Shown in pieces: positions 35,266 through 43,964 of a stretch of DNA of 64,000 bases. The translations under genes and the position numbers were made by a program. A model generated the notes under the pieces. The model was given only the letters and a program-made list of their open reading frames with translations, made no database searches and was not told where the DNA came from. Source of the DNA: G963676795 sp963677215 (GTDB taxonomy: Bacteria; Desulfobacterota; Desulfuromonadia; Desulfuromonadales; Geopsychrobacteraceae). Position 1 is the stretch's first letter. The number at the start of each line of letters is the position of its first letter. The stretch covers positions 248,001-312,000 of the forward strand of contig OY781919.1 of the NCBI GenBank assembly GCA_963677215.1, in the 5' to 3' direction.

Positions 35266-37014
35266 TCAAGCCCCCTCCTCTGCCTGGGTCAGCCATAGCA
35301 CATGGTATGGCGGCAGGCTGATTTCTCCCTGATCGCCGACCACCTCTTCGCCGGTCAACAATCCGATCCACTCGCCTTGCAACGGCCCCTTCAGGGCATC
35401 ACCCAGATACAAAATCCGCAATTGATCGGTCAGATTATGTACAGCAAGAATTCGCTGCTTGCCGTCGAGACTCTGGCGCCAGAAAGCGAACAGGCTGTCG
35501 CCGAGGTGAACCAGCTCCTGGCGGGCATCAGGGTGGAAGGCCGGCTGTGCGGTGCGGATGCTGGTCCGGCGGCGCAGTTCGTTGAAGACGATCGACTGGG
35601 TCGAGGTTGGATCGTCGAGCAGAGCTTTGAGCCGGTCTTCATCCCAGCAGTGACGGTTGATCATCCGCGCTCTGCCGCTTTTTTCGACACCTTCATAATC
35701 GTTCGGCGTGGCCAGCAGACTGTGGATATAGAGCGCCGGAATTCCGCGCAGGGCCATCATAAGGGTCTGGGCGAGCAGGAAACGGGCAATCTGCCAGCTG
35801 TCCTCCCCCATCCAGGTCCCCTTGAGGGCGTCGAAATAGGTGATGTTGATTTCGTAGGCACTTTTGCTGCCGTCATCCCGGCTGCGGTAGCTGATCATGC
35901 CGCCGAACTTCTCCATGCCGTGCAGCAACAGATCGACCTCCCCTTGCGGGATCAGACCTTCAAGGGGGCGCATTCCGATGCCGTCGTGGGAAGCGGTGAA
36001 GTTGAGGAAAGTACAGCCAGGCGGAGTCAGGCAGCTGGTCCGCGCCCAGTCGTTAAGGTATTGCGAGGTGCCGCGAAAGAGCCCGTGCAACAGCAGCGGC
36101 GCCAGACTAAACTGGTAGACCATGTGTGCTTCGTCACTATCGCCGAAATAGCTGACGTTCTGCTGATGCGGCACGTTGGTTTCGGTCAGCAGCACGGTTC
36201 CCGGTGCGGCAAGATCGACAACATCGCGCAGCAGACGCACCGCCTCATGGGTCTGAGGCAGGTTGATACAGCTGGTTCCGTACTCCTTCCACAGGAAACC
36301 GATAGCATCGAGACGGATAAAACGGGCGCCGTTTTCAAGGTAGGTCAGCAGGATCTGCAGATACTCGATTAGGACCTCCGGATTGGAAAAATCAACATCG
36401 ACCTGATCGGCGCTGAAGGTTGTCCAGACATTCTGCTCCCCGGCGGCGGTAGCGACCAGGGTCAGCAATGGCGTCGCGCGCGGCCGGACCACCTGGCCCA
36501 GATCGGCGTCGACCGGCGGACAGATGAAATACTTGCGCCAGGGGTGCTCGTCCTGCAGGAACTTCTGAAACCACTGGTGCTGACTGGAGATGTGGTTGAT
36601 GACCAGGTCGAACATCAGGTCGAAGTTGCGGTCGATCTCGGCAACATCGTTCCAGGTGCCGAGCCGTGGGTTGACCTGCAGGTAATCGATAACGGCAAAG
36701 CCATCGTCCGAGCTGTAGGGAAAAAACGGCAGCAGATGGACGGTGCTGACTACGCCTAAAAGATTATCGTTGAGAAAGCGGTTGAGGGTCTGGAGCGGCA
36801 GGCTGCCTTCGGTGCGGATTGAATCGCCGTAGCTGATCAGCATGACATCCTGCTGATTCCAGTGGCGATAGGGGTGGCGGCGGCCGAGATAGATCTGATA
36901 CTGATTGATAACGGCCATGGTCCGGCGAAAAAGATCTTCACCATCGCTGTCGGGATACAGGAAGGCAAGCCGCTCCCTGATTCGTTGCTGCAAAGTCGAA
37001 TGTGAGGCGATCAT
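35266..37014 (-). CDS. GH13_18 glycoside phosphorylase, probable glucosylglycerate phosphorylase
   Basis: A 582-residue GH13 enzyme of the sucrose-phosphorylase subfamily. Catalytic residues are visible: nucleophile Asp236 in FIRLDAIGF, acid/base Glu278 in LLTETNVPH, and the stabilising Asp344 in ASHDGIGMRP. Members of this subgroup from E. coli (YcjM) and Meiothermus act as glucosylglycerate phosphorylases, making glucose 1-phosphate and glycerate. The presence of gpgS 5 kb away in the same window supports that specificity, but sucrose or glucosylglycerol phosphorylase cannot be excluded from sequence alone. The ATG at 37014 has AAAGG upstream. A weak sigma-54-like site lies 44 bases before the start. 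Confidence 0.85.
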   Translation of the reverse strand: MIASHSTLQQRIRERLAFLYPDSDGEDLFRRTMAVINQYQIYLGRRHPYRHWNQQDVMLISYGDSIRTEGSLPLQTLNRFLNDNLLGVVSTVHLLPFFPYSSDDGFAVIDYLQVNPRLGTWNDVAEIDRNFDLMFDLVINHISSQHQWFQKFLQDEHPWRKYFICPPVDADLGQVVRPRATPLLTLVATAAGEQNVWTTFSADQVDVDFSNPEVLIEYLQILLTYLENGARFIRLDAIGFLWKEYGTSCINLPQTHEAVRLLRDVVDLAAPGTVLLTETNVPHQQNVSYFGDSDEAHMVYQFSLAPLLLHGLFRGTSQYLNDWARTSCLTPPGCTFLNFTASHDGIGMRPLEGLIPQGEVDLLLHGMEKFGGMISYRSRDDGSKSAYEINITYFDALKGTWMGEDSWQIARFLLAQTLMMALRGIPALYIHSLLATPNDYEGVEKSGRARMINRHCWDEDRLKALLDDPTSTQSIVFNELRRRTSIRTAQPAFHPDARQELVHLGDSLFAFWRQSLDGKQRILAVHNLTDQLRILYLGDALKGPLQGEWIGLLTGEEVVGDQGEISLPPYHVLWLTQAEEGA

Positions 37015-37057
37015 AGGCAAACCTTTCGGTCAATGAATAAAATATGACCAAAAAACT

Positions 37058-37073
37058 TGCAGAAAGCAGGCCA
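37058..37073 (-). promoter_or_regulatory. Candidate sigma-54 site before the phosphorylase gene
   Basis: On the minus strand TGGCCT-GCTTT-CTGCA. The GG and GC doublets are at the right distance, but CT replaces AC in the -24 box. Distance to the start codon resembles that of the better sites in this window. Confidence 0.35.
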
Positions 37074-37111
37074 AGATATCATCATACTGCGCTATTCCGC
37101 ATATCCTCAGT

Positions 37112-37127
37112 TGGCATCTTTCCTGCT
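37112..37127 (+). promoter_or_regulatory. Candidate sigma-54 promoter of the histidine kinase gene
   Basis: TGGCAT-CTTTC-CTGCT fits the TGGCAY-N5-YTGCW pattern. It lies 53 bases before the kinase start, back to back with the weaker site of the phosphorylase gene. Confidence 0.5.
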
Positions 37128-37179
37128 TATATCATGCTGATCATTTGAGAAATTTATTGACCAATCCTTCTTTGTAGAG

Positions 37180-38769
37180 ATGAAATCGATCATGGCGGAT
37201 CAAGATCAAATACTATTCAGAGCACTCCTCGATGTCGGTAAGGAACTGGCCTCTATCACCAATATCGACAGCCTGTTGCCAAGAATACTGGAGATCAGTC
37301 GCGAGGTTTTCCTCTTTGACAACGCCATTATCCGCCTAATCAGCCCCGATGGTCAAAAATTGGAAACAGTTGCCTCCTACGGTTACAGTGACGATGCAGT
37401 CACCGAGCCGATCCTGCTCGGCCAAGGGGTCATGGGCAAGGCAGCCAAGTATGGCCGCCCCTACCTGATCAACAACTTAAGTTCAGACGATGACTATATC
37501 CGCGGCATCGATGCGGCCTGCTCCGAACTGGCCGTGCCGCTGATCGCCAGGGAACGGGTCATCGGCGCCTTTAATGTCGAAAGCACCAAATGCGAGGCCT
37601 TCACCGCAACCGACTGCGACGCCCTTTCTATCCTTGCCGGACAGGCCGCCATCGCCATCGACAACGCCCAGCTCTATAGTGCCCTGTGCCGCGTTTCTCG
37701 TGAACGGAACAAACTGGGAAATCTCAACCAGCAGATCCTAGCCAACGTCAGCCTGGGCATCTATACAATAGACACCCAGATGCGCATCACCTCCTGGAAC
37801 CAGAGCATGGCTGAAATCAGCAAGATCCCGGCCGAGGAAGCCATGGGCAAACCGCTACTGCAGCTGTTTCCGACTCTCGAAGAGGAAGGGGTGGCCGAAC
37901 GCCTGCGCCGGGTGCTCAAGACCGGCAAAGCGCAGAGTCTGCGCTTGCTGCACCGCGGCAGGACGGGTGAAAGCCGGCTCCAGAAGCGCCGTCTGGGTCC
38001 GCTTAAGGAAGGGGACAAAACCACCGGGGCGATCGTCGTCGTCGAGGACATCACTGAATTTGAGCAGCTGCTGGCCCAGACCATCCAGTCGGAAAAGTTG
38101 GCCGAGGTCGGTCGCATGAGTGCCGGCGTTGCCCACGAAATCAACAACCCCTTGGCTGTCATCGGTTACGCCTGCCAGCTGCTTCAGGAGGAATGTGTCT
38201 ATTCCGACGACCAGCAGGAGCTGCTCGAAAGGATTGAGACCGAGGTCGAGCGCCTGCAGAACCTTACCTCAGAGCTACTGACCTACTCCGGCCACCAGGA
38301 CGATAAACGCAAGCTGGTCAATATCAATGATACGGTCAAGGATGTCATGGCTCTGCTGCGCTACGAACTGAACAAATCCCATACCTCACTGCAGAATGAA
38401 CTGGATATGACCCTGCCGTCGATCTTCATCGACAAGAACCGTTTCAAGCAGATCTTCATCAACCTGATTCTCAATGCCGTCCAGGCGATGGGGCCCCATG
38501 GACAGATCTGCATTCGCACCAACTGGTCACAACTCGACGGGATCCAGATCGATTTCTGCGACAATGGACCAGGCGTCCCGGAAGACCTGAAAGAACGGAT
38601 CTTCGAGCCCTTCTTCACCTCCCGCAAGGACGGAACCGGAACCGGGCTTGGGCTCTACCTATGCCGCAAAATCATCGCAGAATACCAAGGAACCCTGGAG
38701 GTCAGCGACAATCCAACGGGCGGGAGCTGTTTCTCCATCAAACTGCCAGCTGTCTGCCTGGAACTCTAA
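37180..38769 (+). CDS. Sensor histidine kinase, GAF-PAS-HisKA-HATPase (probable nitrogen-fixation kinase)
   Basis: A 529-residue cytoplasmic kinase. Residues about 20-165 form a GAF domain like that of NifA, about 182-295 a PAS domain (ILANVSLGIYTIDTQ), then HisKA with the phosphorylated His in VAHEINNPLA (His319) and an ATPase domain with FINLILNAVQAM, DNGPGVP and GTGTGLGLYL. No membrane segments. Placed just before the glnK-amtB units and on the same strand as the ANTAR response regulator (43394), it is a good candidate for the cognate kinase, as in the Geobacter Gnf regulators; the pairing is inferred. Start could also be the ATG at 37192. Confidence 0.85.
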   Translation: MKSIMADQDQILFRALLDVGKELASITNIDSLLPRILEISREVFLFDNAIIRLISPDGQKLETVASYGYSDDAVTEPILLGQGVMGKAAKYGRPYLINNLSSDDDYIRGIDAACSELAVPLIARERVIGAFNVESTKCEAFTATDCDALSILAGQAAIAIDNAQLYSALCRVSRERNKLGNLNQQILANVSLGIYTIDTQMRITSWNQSMAEISKIPAEEAMGKPLLQLFPTLEEEGVAERLRRVLKTGKAQSLRLLHRGRTGESRLQKRRLGPLKEGDKTTGAIVVVEDITEFEQLLAQTIQSEKLAEVGRMSAGVAHEINNPLAVIGYACQLLQEECVYSDDQQELLERIETEVERLQNLTSELLTYSGHQDDKRKLVNINDTVKDVMALLRYELNKSHTSLQNELDMTLPSIFIDKNRFKQIFINLILNAVQAMGPHGQICIRTNWSQLDGIQIDFCDNGPGVPEDLKERIFEPFFTSRKDGTGTGLGLYLCRKIIAEYQGTLEVSDNPTGGSCFSIKLPAVCLEL

Positions 38770-39130
38770 AGCTGCTCATTTTTTCTTCAGCACAGCAACT
38801 GCCGGAATAAATAGACACCATCACTCCTCTGTCACCGGGTGCGACCGCAGCCATAACCCACAGTTCTAGGTTGAAAACACGACAGCAGATCAAAAAATAC
38901 TCTAATCTACAGAAGCTATCTAATTAACAACACTAAAGTGCTGATATTCATCAGATCAACAACCCCCACCTCCTGACCGGCATACCAAGAAAACAACAGT
39001 AATCTCAACCAGATCCAGCTCTGAATAAGTTTTTTTCAAAACTGACCAAACAATCATCATCACTGCCTAAATTTCATCCAAAAATCCCCATAACCGCGAT
39101 GGGAAACTGCCATTTTCTATCGAAAAATAT
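38770..39130. other. Intergenic, upstream of glnK1
   Basis: About 360 AT-rich bases without a convincing gene or terminator. It probably holds upstream activator sites for the sigma-54 promoter at 39131; no clear palindromic pair was identified. Confidence 0.45.
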
Positions 39131-39146
39131 TGGCACATCCGATGCA
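39131..39146 (+). promoter_or_regulatory. Sigma-54 promoter of glnK1-amtB1
   Basis: TGGCAC-ATCCG-ATGCA. Only the first base of the -12 element departs from consensus. It lies 60 bases before the glnK1 start. Confidence 0.75.
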
Positions 39147-39206
39147 GTAGTATGTCTTCAACTGTTTTTATTTTTTCCTCTTTTCGAGCAGAAGGAGACT
39201 GCAACA

Positions 39207-39545
39207 ATGAAAAAGGTGGAATGTATCATTAAACCGTTCAAGCTTGACGACGTCAAAGCGGCAATCTGTGACCTTGGCATCAACGGTATGACCGTTAGCG
39301 AGGTTCGTGGATTTGGCCGCCAAAAAGGCCACACCGAACTCTACCGCGGCGCTGAATACCAGATCGACTTCATTCCGAAGATCAAGATCGAGCTGGTCGT
39401 TGCCGACGATCAGGTTGAAAAACTGGTCGAAGCTGTCCAACGCGAAGCCTGCACCGGGCGTATCGGCGACGGCAAGATTTTTGTCAGCACCATCGATCAG
39501 TCGATCCGTATCCGGACCGGCGAATCGGGCGATGACTCTCTGTAA
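39207..39545 (+). CDS. glnK: PII signal-transduction protein GlnK, copy 1
   Basis: A 112-residue PII protein. The T-loop holds the uridylylation Tyr51 (HTELYRGAEYQIDF), and the ATP site region GDGKIFV and the RIRTGE C-terminal part are present. It senses 2-oxoglutarate and ATP/ADP and controls the ammonium channel coded 44 bases downstream, and may also control DraT/DraG. The ATG at 39207 is used because GAAGGAG lies ten bases upstream; the frame is open further 5'. Its amino acid sequence is identical to copy 2 (41576) although about 40 of 112 codons differ. Confidence 0.97.
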   Translation: MKKVECIIKPFKLDDVKAAICDLGINGMTVSEVRGFGRQKGHTELYRGAEYQIDFIPKIKIELVVADDQVEKLVEAVQREACTGRIGDGKIFVSTIDQSIRIRTGESGDDSL

Positions 39546-39589
39546 TTTTTATTCATCACATTAAATTCTATTCACAGGAGAAAGTAATC

Positions 39590-40915
39590 ATGAGAAAGGT
39601 GTCCCCTTTTCTGGCAGCTGCCTTCATTCTGATTCCAGCGCTCGCCTTCGCTGATGAGCCGATGACTGCAGATGCCGTACAAAACAACCTGAACTTTGTC
39701 TGGACGCTCGTCGCAGCATTCCTGGTCTTTCTGATGCAGGCCGGCTTTGCCATGGTCGAAGCTGGTTTCACCCGCGCTAAAAACGCCTGTAACATCATGA
39801 TGAAAAACATGATGGACTTTTCCGTTGGTGCCTTGGCCTTCTGGGCTGTCGGCTTCGGTATTATGTTCGGTACCTCCAGCGGTTGGTTTGGCACCAGCGA
39901 TTTCTTTTTCAGTGGTGCTGTCGGTGACGATGCGCCATGGAACTTCGCGTTCTGGATGTTCCAGGTGGTCTTTGCCGCAACTGCAGCCACCATCATCTCC
40001 GGTGCCGTTGCCGAACGGACCAAGTTCAGCGCCTACATGGTCTACTCGATCTTCGTTTCCGCACTGATCTATCCGGTCTTCGGCGGCTGGGCCTGGGGTA
40101 GCCTCTACCACGGCAGCGGCTGGCTTGAAGGCCTCGGCTTCATCGACTTTGCCGGTTCCACCGTTGTTCACTCCATGGGTGGGTGGCTGGCTCTCGCCGG
40201 CGCCATCGTTGTCGGCCCACGTATCGGCAAGTTCACCAAGGAAGGCAAGGTCAAGCCGATTCCTGGTCACAATATTCCGATTGCCGCCCTCGGCGTCTTC
40301 CTGCTCTTCTTCGGCTGGTTCGGCTTCAACCCGGGTTCCACCACTACTGGTGATTCCTCTATCGCCCTGATTGCTGTCACCACCTGCCTGGCTGCTTCCG
40401 CCGGTGCAGTTGCCGCCATGCTCTTCACCTGGATCAAATTCGGCAAAAGCGATATCGGCATGACCCTCAACGGCTGTCTCGCCGGCCTGGTCGGCATTAC
40501 CGCCGGTTGCGCCAACGTGTCCCCGCTGTCTGCTGTCATCATCGGCGCCATTGCCGGTATCCTGGTTGTTCTGTCCGTCATGTTCTTCGACAAGATCAAG
40601 GTTGACGATCCAGTCGGTGCCGTTTCCGTTCACGGTGTCTGCGGTGCCTGGGGCACCCTGGCTGCCGGGCTGTTCGACAGCGCTGGTTTCTCGCTGCACA
40701 CCATCGGCGTACAGATCGTCGGTATCGTTGCCTGCTTTATCTGGGCCATGGTTGCCGGTCTGATCCTGTTCAAGGTCATCGACCTGATCATCGGTATGCG
40801 CGTCAGCAAGGAAGAAGAGATGGCCGGCCTCGACTTCTCCGAGCATGGTGCCAATGCCTATGCTGACTTCCAGACCTACAGAGCCGGTTCGATGTTCACC
40901 TCTGACGAAAAGTAA
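39590..40915 (+). CDS. amtB: Ammonium transporter AmtB, copy 1
   Basis: A 441-residue Amt/Mep/Rh channel. A signal peptide (PFLAAAFILIPALAFA) precedes 11 membrane helices. The twin-His pore residues are in STVVHSMGG and VSVHGVCGAWG. It imports ammonium and is plugged by unmodified GlnK. Located 44 bases after glnK1 with an AGGAG site. Distinct in sequence from the second AmtB (41969), so the two pairs are not a simple recent duplication. Confidence 0.97.
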   Translation: MRKVSPFLAAAFILIPALAFADEPMTADAVQNNLNFVWTLVAAFLVFLMQAGFAMVEAGFTRAKNACNIMMKNMMDFSVGALAFWAVGFGIMFGTSSGWFGTSDFFFSGAVGDDAPWNFAFWMFQVVFAATAATIISGAVAERTKFSAYMVYSIFVSALIYPVFGGWAWGSLYHGSGWLEGLGFIDFAGSTVVHSMGGWLALAGAIVVGPRIGKFTKEGKVKPIPGHNIPIAALGVFLLFFGWFGFNPGSTTTGDSSIALIAVTTCLAASAGAVAAMLFTWIKFGKSDIGMTLNGCLAGLVGITAGCANVSPLSAVIIGAIAGILVVLSVMFFDKIKVDDPVGAVSVHGVCGAWGTLAAGLFDSAGFSLHTIGVQIVGIVACFIWAMVAGLILFKVIDLIIGMRVSKEEEMAGLDFSEHGANAYADFQTYRAGSMFTSDEK

Positions 40916-40939
40916 GGTCCTCTCTATCAGTTGATCATT

Positions 40940-40975
40940 AAGGGCGCTTCATTACGAAGCGCCCTTTTCTTTTTA
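40940..40975 (+). terminator. Intrinsic terminator after amtB1
   Basis: AAGGGCGCTTC and GAAGCGCCCTT form an 11-bp stem, loop ATTAC, then TTCTTTTT. Confidence 0.92.
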
Positions 40976-40980
40976 AATAA

Positions 40981-41348
40981 TTCGGTTCTGCCCGTTGATG
41001 AGCTGCTCATCTTGGGGTGCGTTCCTTGCGCTGGTATGAACCGTCAGAAGTTGGAACCAGTAACTTAGGCCGTTATTAACAAGTTTCCTTTGCGCTCAAA
41101 GGAAAGGGCGTCGTCTGGCGGAACGAGACCCGCCGTTTTTGATTTTTGAAGTTCCATGCAAATAGCAAAGATCAAAATCACGGGGTCGCATCCCTGTATG
41201 CCGCCTTACTTTTGACCCGACCTCAAAAAGCAGGACCCAAACGCCCATTTAATATGTCGTCTACCCGTCTACATCTCTTCGTCAGTTCACACCAGCACCT
41301 GACAGCACACTCAACAATGAGCAAGCGCATTGAATGGACAGAACCGAA
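40981..41348. repeat. Dispersed intergenic repeat, copy B
   Basis: About 368 bases flanked by imperfect terminal inverted repeats: TTCGGTTCTGCCC at 40981 and GGACAGAACCGAA ending at 41348. The left end holds a small GATGAGC/GCTCATC hairpin, and the middle has GACCCGCCGTTTTTGAT facing ATCAAAATCACGGGGTCGC. No coding capacity. It separates the two glnK-amtB units. Same family as copies at 30575, 47198 and 54578. Confidence 0.75.
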
Positions 41349-41509
41349 AACTCCGCATTGCGGAGTTTGAATAAAACAAGTTGTCGAGAGATCCGCATCC
41401 TGACTCAGTTTTAAGCAGTCGGTAAGCACAGCACAACGGCTCTGCTTATTTTTCGTGCAGAAATAATAAAATCCTCAATTAACCAGCGCAATTTCAACAT
41501 AGTAGACAT

Positions 41510-41525
41510 TGGCACACTAGCTGCA
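41510..41525 (+). promoter_or_regulatory. Sigma-54 promoter of glnK2-amtB2
   Basis: TGGCAC-ACTAG-CTGCA, the same -12 form as before nifH. It lies 50 bases upstream of the glnK2 start, so the second pair has its own nitrogen-regulated promoter. Confidence 0.85.
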
Positions 41526-41575
41526 AATACCAGACAAACTATTATTTGTTAATCCCTCAACAAGGAGTCCTCAGG

Positions 41576-41914
41576 ATGAAAAAAGTAGAATGCATTATCA
41601 AGCCGTTCAAGCTTGACGACGTCAAGGCGGCGATCTGCGATCTCGGCATCAACGGCATGACCGTCAGCGAGGTTCGTGGTTTCGGTCGTCAGAAAGGTCA
41701 CACCGAACTCTACCGCGGTGCCGAGTATCAGATCGACTTCATTCCGAAGATCAAGATCGAACTGGTGGTCGCCGATGATCAGGTCGAAAAACTGGTCGAA
41801 GCGGTTCAGCGCGAAGCCTGCACCGGACGGATCGGCGACGGCAAGATCTTCGTCAGCACCATCGATCAGTCGATCCGCATCCGGACCGGCGAATCGGGCG
41901 ACGATTCCCTCTAA
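41576..41914 (+). CDS. glnK: PII signal-transduction protein GlnK, copy 2
   Basis: A 112-residue PII protein identical in amino acid sequence to copy 1. Tyr51 and the T-loop are intact. Codons differ silently at about 40 positions, mostly to C/G third bases. CAAGGAG lies nine bases before the ATG at 41576. It is followed by amtB2 after 54 bases and, further on, by the ANTAR regulator and the draT-draG genes. Confidence 0.97.
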   Translation: MKKVECIIKPFKLDDVKAAICDLGINGMTVSEVRGFGRQKGHTELYRGAEYQIDFIPKIKIELVVADDQVEKLVEAVQREACTGRIGDGKIFVSTIDQSIRIRTGESGDDSL

Positions 41915-41968
41915 GCAACGACACGCACGTTATTCAAAGACGATTACTCAATAAGGAGAACTAAACCA

Positions 41969-43273
41969 ATGAAGAAAACAGCCCTGCTGCTCGCCGGTCT
42001 GCTGGCCCTGCCGGTCCTGGCTTTCGCCGAAGTCAGCACCGATGAACTCTCTTATGTCCTCAACACCTTTTCCTTCCTGGTCATGGGTGTCCTGGTCATG
42101 TGGATGGCCGCCGGTTTCGGCATGCTCGAGGCCGGTCTGGTCCGGTCCAAGAACGTCGCCACCATCTGTCTGAAGAACATCTCCCTGTTCGGCATCGCCG
42201 GCATCCTCTACTACCTGATCGGTTACAACCTGATGTACGCCGGTGTTGACGGTGGTTTTTTCGGCAGTTTCGGCCTTTGGGGCGCAGACGACGCCGCAGC
42301 CGCAGCCGGTGACTTCTCCGGCGGTTACGCGGCCGCTTCCGACTGGTTCTTCCAGATGGTCTTCTGTGGTGCCGCCTGTTCCGTTGTCTCCGGCTGTGTC
42401 GCCGAGCGGATCAAGCTGTGGGGCTTCCTGATCTTCTGTGTCGTGCTGACCGGTATCATCTATCCGATCCAGGGTTCCTGGGGCTGGGGTGGCGGCTGGT
42501 TGTCCGAAATGGGCTTCCTCGACTTCGCCGGTTCGACCATCGTTCACTCGGTCGGTGGCTGGGCGGCCCTGAGTGGTGCCATCATCCTCGGCGCCCGTAA
42601 AGGCAAGTACGGTAAAGACGGCAAGGTCAACCCGATGCCAGGTTCCAACATCCCACTGGCCACCCTGGGTACCTTCATCCTGTGGATGGGCTGGTACGGC
42701 TTCAACGGCGGTTCGGTTCTGGCCCTGGGCGATGCGGCCAGCGCCATCGCCATGTCGAACGTCATGGTCAACACCAACATGGCTGCCTGTGGTGGTATGG
42801 TTGCCGCAATGATCCTGGTTCAGATCCTCTACAAGAAGGTCGACGTCACCATGGCGCTGAACGGCGCCCTGGCCGGTCTGGTTGCCATCACTGCCGGTCC
42901 TGACACCCCATCTTTGGGTGCTGCGACCCTGATCGGTGCCGTTGGCGGTATCCTCTGCGTCCTGGCCGTTCCGTTCTTCGACAAGCTCAAGATCGATGAC
43001 GTTGTCGGCGCCCTGTCCGTCCACCTGGTCGGCGGTATCTGGGGCACCCTGGCGGTTCCGATCACCAACTCAGACGCCAGCTTCGTCACCCAGCTGATCG
43101 GCGTTGTTGCCACCGGCGTCTTCGTCCTGATCACCGCCAGCATCGTCTGGCTGGTTCTCAAGTACACCATGGGCATCCGCGTCAGCGAAGAAGAAGAGAT
43201 GCTCGGCTGCGACTCTCAGGAGATCGGTATGGAAGCCTACCCGGACTTCCAGCGCGTCAGCCAGAACCGTTGA
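41969..43273 (+). CDS. amtB: Ammonium transporter AmtB, copy 2
   Basis: A 434-residue Amt channel with signal peptide (LLLAGLLALPVLAFA) and 11 helices. Pore His residues lie in STIVHSVGG and LSVHLVGGIWG. Compared with amtB1 it has a longer Ala-rich loop near residues 105-115 and clearly different sequence throughout. Close coupling with glnK2 suggests PII-controlled ammonium import; a role in signalling ammonium to DraT/DraG is possible, since those genes follow. Confidence 0.97.
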   Translation: MKKTALLLAGLLALPVLAFAEVSTDELSYVLNTFSFLVMGVLVMWMAAGFGMLEAGLVRSKNVATICLKNISLFGIAGILYYLIGYNLMYAGVDGGFFGSFGLWGADDAAAAAGDFSGGYAAASDWFFQMVFCGAACSVVSGCVAERIKLWGFLIFCVVLTGIIYPIQGSWGWGGGWLSEMGFLDFAGSTIVHSVGGWAALSGAIILGARKGKYGKDGKVNPMPGSNIPLATLGTFILWMGWYGFNGGSVLALGDAASAIAMSNVMVNTNMAACGGMVAAMILVQILYKKVDVTMALNGALAGLVAITAGPDTPSLGAATLIGAVGGILCVLAVPFFDKLKIDDVVGALSVHLVGGIWGTLAVPITNSDASFVTQLIGVVATGVFVLITASIVWLVLKYTMGIRVSEEEEMLGCDSQEIGMEAYPDFQRVSQNR

Positions 43274-43338
43274 TAAAAAAGGGCTGGAAACAGCCCGACA
43301 GTACCTGGACTTGTAGCTTAGCAACATTTGTCAGACCA

Positions 43339-43362
43339 GTGCCTCCGGTTCGCCGGAGGCAC
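43339..43362 (+). promoter_or_regulatory. Perfect UUCG-loop hairpin between amtB2 and the ANTAR gene
   Basis: GTGCCTCCGG, loop TTCG, CCGGAGGCAC: a perfect 10-bp stem with a highly stable tetraloop and no T run. It sits 31 bases before the regulator start. Likely roles are mRNA stabilisation or partial attenuation of the downstream regulator and dra genes. A smaller hairpin (GGGCTG-GAAA-CAGCCC) lies just after the amtB2 stop. Confidence 0.65.
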
Positions 43363-43393
43363 CCCTTGAGCCGATTGGCTATGAGGATATGTT

Positions 43394-43957
43394 ATGAAAA
43401 CAGCTCTGGTAGTCGACGACGAACCCTTGATTCGTCGTCAAGTTTCAAAAGTTCTGGCCGATTATGGTTTTGACGATATCTACGAAGCGGAAAACGGTTC
43501 TCAGGCCGTTGCTCTGGCCGCTACCCACCGTCCCCTACTGACCGTCATGGACGTCTCCATGCCGGTGATGGATGGTGTCGCCGCAGCGGACAAGATGAAC
43601 CGTGACCCCAGCGGAGCAATTGTCCTGCTGACCGGGACCATCGACAGCGACACCGTCGGTAAAGCCCAGGACGCCGGAGTCCATCAGTACCTGATGAAAC
43701 CGTTTAAGGAAGAGCAGCTGAAAATCTCGGTAGACCTGGCAATCCACCAGTTCATCGAGCTGTCCAACCTGCGTGATGAGGTCTCAGCCCTGAAAGAGAC
43801 CCTGGAAACCCGCAAACTGGTCGATCGCGCCAAAGGGGTGCTGATGAACCAGGGGATGAAGGAGCCGGAAGCTCACCGCAAGATCCAGAAACTGGCAATG
43901 GACAAGCGTAAGAGCCTGCGTGAAGTTGCCGAAGCGATCCTGTTGATGGGGAGCTGA
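43394..43957 (+). CDS. Response regulator with ANTAR RNA-binding domain (GnfR-like antiterminator)
   Basis: A 187-residue two-domain protein. Residues 1-120 form a receiver domain with acidic pocket VVDDEP, phosphoacceptor Asp in VMDVSMP and conserved Lys in LMKPF. A coiled-coil helix leads to a C-terminal ANTAR domain (about 132-185) with RKLVDRAKGVLMNQ and AHRKIQKLAM, the helices that bind paired hexaloop RNA hairpins. ANTAR regulators prevent transcription termination in leader RNAs. Just such a leader precedes nifH in this window (47868-47959). In Geobacter sulfurreducens a kinase/ANTAR pair (GnfK/GnfR) is known to control nif genes. The kinase at 37180 is the likely partner. Confidence 0.92.
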   Translation: MKTALVVDDEPLIRRQVSKVLADYGFDDIYEAENGSQAVALAATHRPLLTVMDVSMPVMDGVAAADKMNRDPSGAIVLLTGTIDSDTVGKAQDAGVHQYLMKPFKEEQLKISVDLAIHQFIELSNLRDEVSALKETLETRKLVDRAKGVLMNQGMKEPEAHRKIQKLAMDKRKSLREVAEAILLMGS

Positions 43958-43964
43958 TCAAACC

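Noticed and set aside
39572..40846. 424-codon open frame antisense to amtB1, and a similar one antisense to amtB2 (41948-43024)
   Set aside because: Asp/Gly/His-rich mirror of membrane-protein codons, no ribosome binding site, certain genes on the other strand.
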